The position numbers and the translations under genes were made by a program. Shown piece by piece: positions 32,060 through 37,671 of a stretch of DNA of 37,671 nt. Position 1 is the first letter of the stretch. The number at the start of each line of letters is the position of its first letter. Source of the stretch: Prevotella sp. (GTDB lineage Bacteria > Bacteroidota > Bacteroidia > Bacteroidales > Bacteroidaceae). The notes beneath the pieces are model-generated. The model made no database searches, was not told the DNA's origin, and saw only the letters and a list, made by a program, of their open reading frames with translations. Location of the stretch: contig DLZV01000011.1 in the NCBI GenBank assembly GCA_003447235.1, forward strand, positions 1 through 37,671, in the 5' to 3' direction.

Positions 32060-33799
32060 ATGAGAATTCTAAAAGCTATTATACCAATGCTGTTCTTGGC
32101 CCTGGCTTTCGCTTCCTGCCACCGTGGGGAGCGACAGACCCTGCGCAGCGCGCTGCAAATGGCATACGCCGACCCGGACAGTGCGTTGGCGATGCTGCAT
32201 ACCATCGACCGCCGTTCGCTCCCGCCTGCGGAGAAGGCATACTACGCCCTGACCTATTATCTTGCGCAAGACAAGAGTGGCCTCGACGTAGCCAACGACT
32301 CGCTCATCCGTATTGCCTACAACTACTATGCGAAGCACCCCAAGGACAGCCTTTACGCAAGGTGCATGTACTACATGGGGGTGTATTATTCCTTGAGCGA
32401 CAGTCTGGAGCGGGCCAACTATTGCCTCGACGTGGCAGCGCAGGAGGCGCAAGTGCAAAAAGACACGGCTACGCTATGTCTGGTTTGGTCCAAAAACTCA
32501 TGGGTGGTGCGCAAGACTAATGCTCCTTTGGGGCTGAAATACGCCAGTCAGGCCTTGGCAGTATATCGCAAGTACAGCCAGGCAACGCCGTTGAACACGA
32601 TCTACTATATTCTTTTGAAAGGAGAGTGTGAAAGGCTTTGCGGAAAAAGCCAAGAGGCTCTCAGCGGGAGCAAGGAGGCCGAGCGCATAGCCCTCGCGCT
32701 GGGCGATTCCGTCACATTGTCTAATGTCTATCAAGATATGAGCTGTTTTGCCGCTGGTGCCCACGACGCAAAGGCAGTCCATTATGGCCTTTTGTCGCGC
32801 AGCTATTCAAGCGTAAATAATATAGATAAAACTTTGTCTCTCGCAGGCGCATATTACGAAACTGGGCAATATGCCGCATGTCTCAACTTGCTGGATACAC
32901 TCCAGATGAAAGATAACTCGCAACGCTATGCGGCCTATAAACGTCGCCATCGTGCCGCAGTGAAGCTCAATGATCCTGCTGCTCTGTCATACGCCGACTC
33001 CGCCTATCATTACATAGAAGCAATGTTTGATGACGAGTTGTGTGACAAGACGATCTACTTCGAAAATCTGATGCAGGAGAAAACGGAACGTCTTCAGGCG
33101 GAGGCCTGGACAGTGCTGTACAAGGTCTTCTGCTTGGGGATATTGATTTTCATTTTCATTGGGCTTCTCCTTATAGCCTTTGTCTATAAAGCCAAAAAGA
33201 AAAAGATGATGGCCAAGGTGGCATACGAAAAGGAAAGACTGCATCAAGTGAATTTATTGAACGAGAGGGACAGGCGAGTGGCGGAGCTGCTGCACGAGCA
33301 AGAGTTGAAAGACAAAGATAACCAGATCAAGCTGTTACACCAGTACTTCGTCGAAAAAATGAAAATCAAGCTGAAATACGATGAGCAGGAACAACGCCAC
33401 CTCACGCTGACTGATGCGGACTGGGAGGAAATAGAACTCTTCCTGGAAAGAGTGGACGACAAGTTTGTTTCAAAACTCCAGTCGCGATTTCCACAGCTCA
33501 CCATCAACGACAAACGGCTGCTGTTCCTGCTGCGCCTTAGGCTGAGCACCAAAACAATCGCTGAAATCTTCAAAATCAGTGAAAAATCGATCAAGCAAAA
33601 ACTCTATCTCTATAAGAAAAAATTAGGGGTCGAGGGAGAATCGCTCTCGCTCCTTAATCCGGCAAAACGAAATGTGCTCGGTTTGAAAAACGAAACGTGC
33701 AAAAATCGGGAAAAACGAAACGTTCTAAAAAAATCGCACACACGACACTTTAAAGCAACAAAAAAGCAGTCCAAAACGGGCTGCTTTTATAGTTTTTGA
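32060..33799 (+). CDS. Membrane-bound TPR regulator with cytoplasmic HTH
   Basis: 579 residues. An N-terminal hydrophobic signal with a lipobox-like LAFASC (Cys20), TPR-like helices to about residue 345, a transmembrane helix at about 354-376, a coiled coil (380-440), and a LuxR-like helix-turn-helix at about 480-525 (LSTKTIAEIFKISEKSIKQKL). This architecture suits a one-component regulator sensing an envelope signal and binding DNA inside the cell. Its neighbour to the left, the surface operon, is the likely target. After residue about 532 the sequence turns into a Lys/Asn-rich tail (KRNVLGLKNETC...) that overlaps DNA repeats and a terminator; this tail is probably not native. Confidence 0.8.
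   Translation: MRILKAIIPMLFLALAFASCHRGERQTLRSALQMAYADPDSALAMLHTIDRRSLPPAEKAYYALTYYLAQDKSGLDVANDSLIRIAYNYYAKHPKDSLYARCMYYMGVYYSLSDSLERANYCLDVAAQEAQVQKDTATLCLVWSKNSWVVRKTNAPLGLKYASQALAVYRKYSQATPLNTIYYILLKGECERLCGKSQEALSGSKEAERIALALGDSVTLSNVYQDMSCFAAGAHDAKAVHYGLLSRSYSSVNNIDKTLSLAGAYYETGQYAACLNLLDTLQMKDNSQRYAAYKRRHRAAVKLNDPAALSYADSAYHYIEAMFDDELCDKTIYFENLMQEKTERLQAEAWTVLYKVFCLGILIFIFIGLLLIAFVYKAKKKKMMAKVAYEKERLHQVNLLNERDRRVAELLHEQELKDKDNQIKLLHQYFVEKMKIKLKYDEQEQRHLTLTDADWEEIELFLERVDDKFVSKLQSRFPQLTINDKRLLFLLRLRLSTKTIAEIFKISEKSIKQKLYLYKKKLGVEGESLSLLNPAKRNVLGLKNETCKNREKRNVLKKSHTRHFKATKKQSKTGCFYSF
33664..33725. repeat. Three 14-bp repeats, likely transposase sites at a prophage end
   Basis: AAAACGAAATGTGC (33664-33677), AAAACGAAACGTGC (33687-33700) and AAAACGAAACGTTC (33712-33725), spaced 23 and 25 bases apart. 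Mu-type phages carry several transposase-binding sites of similar GAAACG-type sequence at each end. They lie inside the 3' end of the regulator gene, between host sequence and the phage genes. Confidence 0.55.
33762..33788. terminator. Terminator at the prophage end, stronger on the minus strand
   Basis: An 11-bp stem AAAAGCAGTCC / GGGCTGCTTTT (one G-T pair) with a 5-base loop. On the minus strand six T follow, making it a good terminator for the adenine methylase operon. On the plus strand it overlaps the last codons of the regulator gene. Confidence 0.75.
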
Positions 33800-33833
33800 A
33801 CGGCGAACAAACGGCGTTCAAACGAGGTTCAAA

Positions 33834-34673
33834 TTATGCGGCATTAGACTTCACGAGCATCATATCTTTGTAACCTGCATCATAGTTCACATGCGCATTG
33901 AACTCGAAACGCTTACAACCTTCAAACGGATTGCCGAGCGTTTTATTCTTGCCTAACCATTCACAAAGTTCAATGATAGATGACTTATCTGATGTGAAAT
34001 AAACAAACGGCTTTCCTTTGAGCACATTCAACACATCGAGATAGTCAGACAAATGCCAGTACATTTTGTATGTTCCAACCTCTGTGGACAAATAAGGAGG
34101 GTCCACTATAAACACCACATTCGGCTCGTCTTTATATTTTTCGTATAGTTCACGATAGTCACATGATTCAATCGTCAAGCCTTCCAGATAGTCCTCACTT
34201 GTCGGGTAGTCGTTCTTTCGAATATTATTGTATAATGTCTGCTTCTCCATTTCCTCGATGCTCAGTTCGTACTTCATCGAGAACATCACCGATGCCGAGA
34301 TGGTTATAAAATCAATATAGCCCACCGTTTGCTCCTCATGTCTCAAACGTTCAAACATCTTCTCACGCATCACACCATCTATCCGCTTGTGCTTTGGCGT
34401 ATTGCCAACTATATCTCGCAAATCAATGAGCAGCGCATTTGTCTGAGGTATATGTGCCAATCGCTCGCGGTAGTTGTCGTAGTCGTTATATACCACAGTT
34501 GCCTCTGGGCGCAAATGCTTCGTTATATGGGACAGCAAACCGCTGCCACCGAACAAATCCACAAACACTGTTTTGTCGTTGAACTGGGGCAGAATCTTGA
34601 TATACTCCTTTGCAAACATGCGCTTCTGTCCGACAAAAGGCAGAGGTGCTGCCATGTGCATTTTCCCTCTCAT
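33834..34673 (-). CDS. Phage-type DNA adenine methyltransferase (D12 class)
   Basis: A 279-residue N6-adenine methyltransferase. Visible motifs: PFVGQKRMFAKEY near the N-terminus (a variant of the PFxGGK SAM-binding region), VFVDLFGGSGLLS (motif I) and the catalytic DPPYL late in the sequence. It would methylate adenines in a short DNA target, protecting phage DNA or regulating it. No restriction partner is nearby. The ATG overlaps the stop of the thymidylate-synthase homologue (ATGA), so the two are coupled; this fixes the start at MRGKMHM. It ends near the prophage terminus. Confidence 0.85.
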   Translation of the reverse strand: MRGKMHMAAPLPFVGQKRMFAKEYIKILPQFNDKTVFVDLFGGSGLLSHITKHLRPEATVVYNDYDNYRERLAHIPQTNALLIDLRDIVGNTPKHKRIDGVMREKMFERLRHEEQTVGYIDFITISASVMFSMKYELSIEEMEKQTLYNNIRKNDYPTSEDYLEGLTIESCDYRELYEKYKDEPNVVFIVDPPYLSTEVGTYKMYWHLSDYLDVLNVLKGKPFVYFTSDKSSIIELCEWLGKNKTLGNPFEGCKRFEFNAHVNYDAGYKDMMLVKSNAA

Positions 34674-35308
34674 ACGTTCAGTTCAAATTTTATATTATCC
34701 TCACCAGCGAGAAGTCGTTCAGTGGGCTTTATGTTGTTTTCATAGATGTGCACATTCGCCAGGTTCAGCGTGATAGACTTTAGCGGCAAATCTATCTGTC
34801 GAGCCATCAGATAAAGGTGGTAAATGTCTGAAGGCAGTCCGAGGTTTGCATCGGAGCTGCGCTGATATGCCGACACAACCAATGCATTGTCCTCTATTTG
34901 AAACTGCACAAGGCTTAGGCACGGTGCCTGGTTGCTCTCTGCATCCGTTGCTCCGAGAAACAGTACATAGTTTTTGCTGTTGCGTTTCTCCTTGTTGATG
35001 CGCTCAATAAGTGGTGGCAATTTCTCCATGTAGGTCGGGTAGCTGTTTACCAATGTCTGGCCGCAGTAGTCCCACCAAGCTATGCCAGCCTCACGGTATC
35101 GTTCCACATTGCGCTCTCCTTGCATAAACAGTTTCAGCTCTTCTTTCAGTTTCTTCCTCGCTATGCCGTGGCTTTCAAATATGTCGAGCAGGTCAGCCGG
35201 TGTGAGCGTCAGCTGCTCGTTGAGCAAGAATTTTATCTTGCCTTTTTTGTTCTGTTGGGTCTTGCCTTCAGCAAGCACCTTCCCCAATAATAAATAGTAT
35301 TTGTTCAT
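34670..35308 (-). CDS. Thymidylate-synthase homologue, predicted dCMP-specific
   Basis: A compact 212-residue member of the thymidylate synthase fold. Aligned by eye to E. coli ThyA: catalytic Glu58 region (EELKLFMQGERN), Trp-Asp (AWWDYCG), nucleophilic Cys in QAPCLSL, YQRSSD, GLPSDI and VHIYENN. The Asn177 of ThyA (PFNI) that reads the uracil ring is Asp here (PSDI), the same change found in T4 dCMP hydroxymethylase. The likely substrate is therefore dCMP, giving 5-methyl- or 5-hydroxymethyl-dCMP. The N-terminal phosphate-binding Arg (RTGT) and the C-terminal extension are missing, so activity is uncertain. It lies in an operon with the adenine methylase. Confidence 0.72.
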   Translation of the reverse strand: MNKYYLLLGKVLAEGKTQQNKKGKIKFLLNEQLTLTPADLLDIFESHGIARKKLKEELKLFMQGERNVERYREAGIAWWDYCGQTLVNSYPTYMEKLPPLIERINKEKRNSKNYVLFLGATDAESNQAPCLSLVQFQIEDNALVVSAYQRSSDANLGLPSDIYHLYLMARQIDLPLKSITLNLANVHIYENNIKPTERLLAGEDNIKFELNV

Positions 35309-35329
35309 CGTATTTTACTTTCGATACGG

Positions 35330-35337
35330 CAAAGTTA
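35330..35337 (-). promoter_or_regulatory. -7 promoter box (TAACTTTG) of the phage modification pair
   Basis: TAACTTTG on the minus strand, about 22 bases before the ATG at 35308. A TTTG is present upstream, but at 14 bases rather than about 20. The gap 35309-35403 holds no supported gene. Confidence 0.5.
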
Positions 35338-35403
35338 CCACGCTTCCGCATCAAAAAGTAACACCACAAGCAAATCACACTGCAAGCCTTTTGCAGCACG
35401 TTT

Positions 35404-35676
35404 TCAAAAGCCTTGCGCTTTACTTCCCCCGAGCACCTGAGCGCTACACTCTCGACCATATCGCTTGATGAGCGTGTACACCTTGCGCTCGCTCACATGA
35501 TAGCGATCTGCAAGTGTCGCCACAATATATGAGACCTTTTCGCCACCACCGAGCATCACCCGATAGTCGTTGTACAAGTCTATATATTCCACATCTTCGA
35601 TGCGTATCCCTGCCTGTTGTAGCCTTTTTAATGGCTCCCTGTTAAAATTCAATATCTCAAATACTTTCATTTTCAA
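35404..35676 (-). CDS. Mor-like transcription activator
   Basis: A 90-residue protein with a helix-turn-helix near its C-terminus (VATLADRYHVSERKVYTLIKRYG), preceded by LYNDYRVMLGGGEKVSY. The order and spacing resemble the Mor/C activators of Mu-like phages, which turn on middle or late genes. It sits between the putative RNA at 35700 and the modification genes. A small frame at 35268-35459 overlapping its 3' end is not supported. A Mu-type identity for the whole block rests partly on this gene. Confidence 0.62.
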   Translation of the reverse strand: MKMKVFEILNFNREPLKRLQQAGIRIEDVEYIDLYNDYRVMLGGGEKVSYIVATLADRYHVSERKVYTLIKRYGRECSAQVLGGSKAQGF

Positions 35677-35686
35677 CTAAATTATG

Positions 35687-35694
35687 TACCTTTG
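35687..35694 (+). promoter_or_regulatory. -7 promoter box (TACCTTTG) of the candidate small RNA
   Basis: TACCTTTG on the plus strand matches TAnnTTTG. The start site would fall near 35700, at the first base of the large hairpin. A weak TTTC stands at the -33 position. Confidence 0.45.
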
Positions 35695-35699
35695 TATCG

Positions 35700-35824
35700 C
35701 CAATCACTTTATGACAACAAAAATGCTCACAGCGCGGCAGAGGGTATATGCCCCCGGTCGTGCGCTGTGAGCGTTGTTATAAAAGTGATTGGCGTTGCTT
35801 TTTAACAGGCCGGGGGCTTTTTTT
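35700..35824 (+). ncRNA. Candidate small RNA with a 29-bp stem and terminator
   Basis: CGCCAATCACTTT (35698-35710) pairs with AAAGTGATTGGCG (35782-35794), ACAAC (35714-35718) with GTTGT (35773-35777) and GCTCACAGCGC (35725-35735) with GCGCTGTGAGC (35762-35772). The loop sequence GCCCCCGG (35750-35757) is the exact complement of CCGGGGGC (35810-35817), which is followed by seven T. The molecule can thus form a pseudoknot or switch to a terminator. A -7 box lies just upstream. It runs opposite to the phage genes. A MITE-like inverted-repeat element is the alternative. Confidence 0.6.
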
Positions 35825-35846
35825 ACATCCTCCCCCGAAGGGATTT

Positions 35847-36329
35847 TTAAGCGCTGTACTTGCTCAAATCTATTGCATCTTTATTCTTCCAGCCATCTTC
35901 CAGCATCTCTTGTATATGCTTAACGGCTTTCGTATAGAAGTCTGCAAGTTTATCCAGTGTTTCAAACGTACGATACACTGGACTTTCATCAGTGCCGAAC
36001 TTAAATGTCACTGGCAGCGTTTTCCCGTCCGTCTGGATGGCCAAATCGTATGCAGCCTTATAGTTGTACTGGTTCTCTTGCGAGAGCCACACAGAGGCTC
36101 CTTCATAACTGAAGCCCGACAATATTGCTACATCCGTTTGTTGGTTGTACCATTTTCTTACGAGGTCTTTTATTTCCTCGTCAGTCGGCTTGTGTGTCAG
36201 TTCTGCCTCCATGTAGTCAGCAGTTCCGTCATCATGTTCTTGCACGTCCCAACGAACGCGCCACTTGTTTTTGATGGGGTTCACGCATTCAAGCAGTTTC
36301 ACCTCCAAACTTCCTTGTGCTCTTTTCAT
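35847..36329 (-). CDS. DUF4376-like phage protein
   Basis: A 160-residue protein with the phrases ILSGFSYEGASVWLS and ENQYNYKAAYDLA, a DUF4376-type pattern found in Bacteroides phage and prophage proteins next to tail genes. No signal or membrane segment. It may be a tail-fibre accessory or chaperone, but no function is proven. The ATG at 36329 overlaps the stop of the reverse transcriptase by one base (TGATG), so the two are coupled; the TTG one codon earlier is not needed. The sequence after its stop carries a small hairpin but no strong terminator on the minus strand. Confidence 0.6.
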   Translation of the reverse strand: MKRAQGSLEVKLLECVNPIKNKWRVRWDVQEHDDGTADYMEAELTHKPTDEEIKDLVRKWYNQQTDVAILSGFSYEGASVWLSQENQYNYKAAYDLAIQTDGKTLPVTFKFGTDESPVYRTFETLDKLADFYTKAVKHIQEMLEDGWKNKDAIDLSKYSA

Positions 36330-37612
36330 CAACTAAAAACGTATTTGGTTCGACCTTTGCCGAATGTTTCCGCTTTGATGGTAGTTTCGAATGGGAAACC
36401 GTCGGGCATTTCACTCACTTGTTGGAGAATATTTTTCATCTCCTCGCTGTTGGTGAAGAACTTCTTCGGCTCGCCGTTCTGCTCGATGGACACGACACAG
36501 CGATCCTCGCCCTGGCTGGTTTTGACTCCAACCTCGAAGTCTTTTACCACGATAGGCAGGTTCACCAACTCGCGGATGCTTACCACCGCACCCGCAAATC
36601 GCTTCTTGCCGTCTTCCGGCTTGTAAGCGACATTCAAATCCTTAAATGATTTCATTTTTTTGCCTGTTAATTTATAAAACAAATTTCGGCAGCAAGCGTG
36701 CTTGGCTATTCCATAGAATGACGCAATCAGTTCTCGCCGTCTCTTTCTTGACTTGACTTTGTGTAGTTTCCTTGCATTTTCCTTCTTGACGCGTTTGCGC
36801 AGTAGTGAGTATGAACCGTTATATGTCACATACCCCAAGAAGTCGATTCCTTGCGCTGAAGGGAACACCCTTTCGTTTTTCTTGATTTCAAGGTCAATTT
36901 TTTCGACTTGCTCATGTACAATGCCGTGTGCCAGCCAATTCTCTTGCTTGTTGCCACAGAGCACTCTGCCGTCATCACAATAACGGTAGAAATGGCGGAT
37001 GCCATATTTGTCCTTCAGATAATGGTCGAGGAACACGGACAACAAGAGGTTGCCAGAAGCCTGTGAGCTTCGCAACCCGAAGCTGATGCCCTCTGGTAGT
37101 AGATGAAGGAAATGATCCAGGAGTGACAGCAGGGTCTTGTCTTTGAATACTCTGCGGTAGCACCACATGACAAACTTAGGCTTAGTATTGTCATCGAAAT
37201 GCCTGATGTCGAACTCGTAGCAGTAGCGTGTGCCTTCGGGATCACGGTCCATGTCCAATTGCATGCATTTGCGGAGATCATGTGTGCCGCGCTTCTTTAT
37301 ACTTGCTCCAGTCGTCCTGATGAAACGCTTGTGCAGATGTTGGTCCACCACGTTCATCACTGCATACACTGCGATGCGGTCGTACATGGAGATAATCTGC
37401 AGGTGACGGACTTTGCCGTATTCACAGATGGTGCGCTCGTGGTAGCCACCGAGGCGGAAAGACCCGTCGGCAAGTTTTGCAGTCTGTTCTGCAATCACCT
37501 CCTCGCGGTGTGCGAGCAGATAGCGTCCTTGACGGCATCTCTTTCGTTTTTTCCCACGCAGTACACGGTCAAACGCCTCCGAAATGTTGCCGTAGGACGT
37601 TATCTCTTGCAT
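36329..37612 (-). CDS. DGR-type reverse transcriptase fused to a small phage domain
   Basis: 427 residues from the chosen ATG (another at 37633; the inner start has a Shine-Dalgarno-like GAAGG). The RT core (about residues 50-290) shows motif A FDIRHFDD, the DGR-type SFGLRSSQ in place of QGSPxSP, and the active-site YCDD (usually YVDD or YMDD in DGRs), then QGIDFLGYV. All catalytic Asp are present. From residue about 320 (MKSFKDLNV) the protein continues into a roughly 108-residue phage domain ending FPFETTIKAETFGKGRTKYVFS (outline). The join is an A7 tract followed by TGA in the other frame. No template or variable repeat was found in the window. Confidence 0.75.
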   Translation of the reverse strand: MQEITSYGNISEAFDRVLRGKKRKRCRQGRYLLAHREEVIAEQTAKLADGSFRLGGYHERTICEYGKVRHLQIISMYDRIAVYAVMNVVDQHLHKRFIRTTGASIKKRGTHDLRKCMQLDMDRDPEGTRYCYEFDIRHFDDNTKPKFVMWCYRRVFKDKTLLSLLDHFLHLLPEGISFGLRSSQASGNLLLSVFLDHYLKDKYGIRHFYRYCDDGRVLCGNKQENWLAHGIVHEQVEKIDLEIKKNERVFPSAQGIDFLGYVTYNGSYSLLRKRVKKENARKLHKVKSRKRRRELIASFYGIAKHACCRNLFYKLTGKKMKSFKDLNVAYKPEDGKKRFAGAVVSIRELVNLPIVVKDFEVGVKTSQGEDRCVVSIEQNGEPKKFFTNSEEMKNILQQVSEMPDGFPFETTIKAETFGKGRTKYVFS

Positions 37613-37671
37613 GATATAGCCTTCTCTGAGCATTGTCTTTTTTGTTTTATGGAAGATAAGGGCCTTCCTTT

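Noticed and set aside
35268..35459. A 63-codon minus-strand frame between the Mor-like and synthase genes
   Set aside because: It overlaps both neighbours and the promoter box of the synthase gene, and its sequence is Cys-rich without any known pattern.
35698..35824. Retron non-coding RNA for the nearby reverse transcriptase
   Set aside because: The hairpin lies about 0.5 kb downstream of the RT and on the opposite strand, whereas retron RNAs precede the RT on the same strand. The RT also has DGR-type rather than retron-type motifs.
33834..37671. Template/variable repeat pair of a diversity-generating retroelement
   Set aside because: I looked for a repeated stretch of about 100 bases differing at adenines and saw none; the target may lie outside the window.

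Overview
The window is a piece of a Bacteroidota (Bacteroidales) chromosome, most likely Prevotella or a close relative. The evidence is an operon of guaB, two parvulins, an OstA-like protein and mutL; a DUF3822-rsmD pair; cydAB with a small DUF4492 gene; a Prevotella-style OmpA porin; and repeated promoters of the Bacteroidota type (-33 TTTG, -7 TAnnTTTG), several with exactly 20 bases between the two boxes. No rRNA, tRNA or CRISPR array is visible.

Positions 1-24190 are mostly housekeeping genes with high GC by eye. On the minus strand lie a RecD-like helicase with a SprT-like metallopeptidase, the bd oxidase cluster (DUF4492, cydA, cydB), ompA, the long guaB-to-mutL envelope/repair operon, and a topoisomerase IV A - DUF3316 - S41 protease operon. 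On the plus strand lie DUF3822-rsmD and a small heat-shock protein. An AAA/DUF4143 ATPase (minus) closes this part; three 17-bp direct repeats at an exact 33-bp period surround its promoter.

Positions 24191-32059 form an AT-richer accessory island. A consensus promoter starts a leader of about 330 nt, rich in hairpins and ending in a terminator-like helix. It is followed by four closely packed plus-strand genes: a secreted beta-helix-like protein, a 1358-residue repeat protein ending in a calcium-binding dockerin pair, a secreted protein with a cohesin-like domain and a type IX-like C-terminal signal, and a 72-residue peptide. A strong terminator ends the unit. Next comes a membrane regulator (TPR domain, transmembrane helix, cytoplasmic HTH) with its own consensus promoter. 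I infer a surface-assembly locus with its own regulator.

Positions about 33660-37671 look like one end of a Mu-like (transposable) prophage read on the minus strand: a DGR-type reverse transcriptase fused at an A7 tract to a small phage domain, a DUF4376-like protein, a Mor-like activator, a thymidylate-synthase homologue whose substrate-selecting Asn is Asp (predicting dCMP), and a DNA adenine methylase. A candidate 125-nt RNA with a 29-bp stem is encoded on the opposite strand inside it. Three repeats resembling transposase-binding sites lie within the 3' end of the host regulator gene, suggesting that the insertion replaced the regulator's natural C-terminus.
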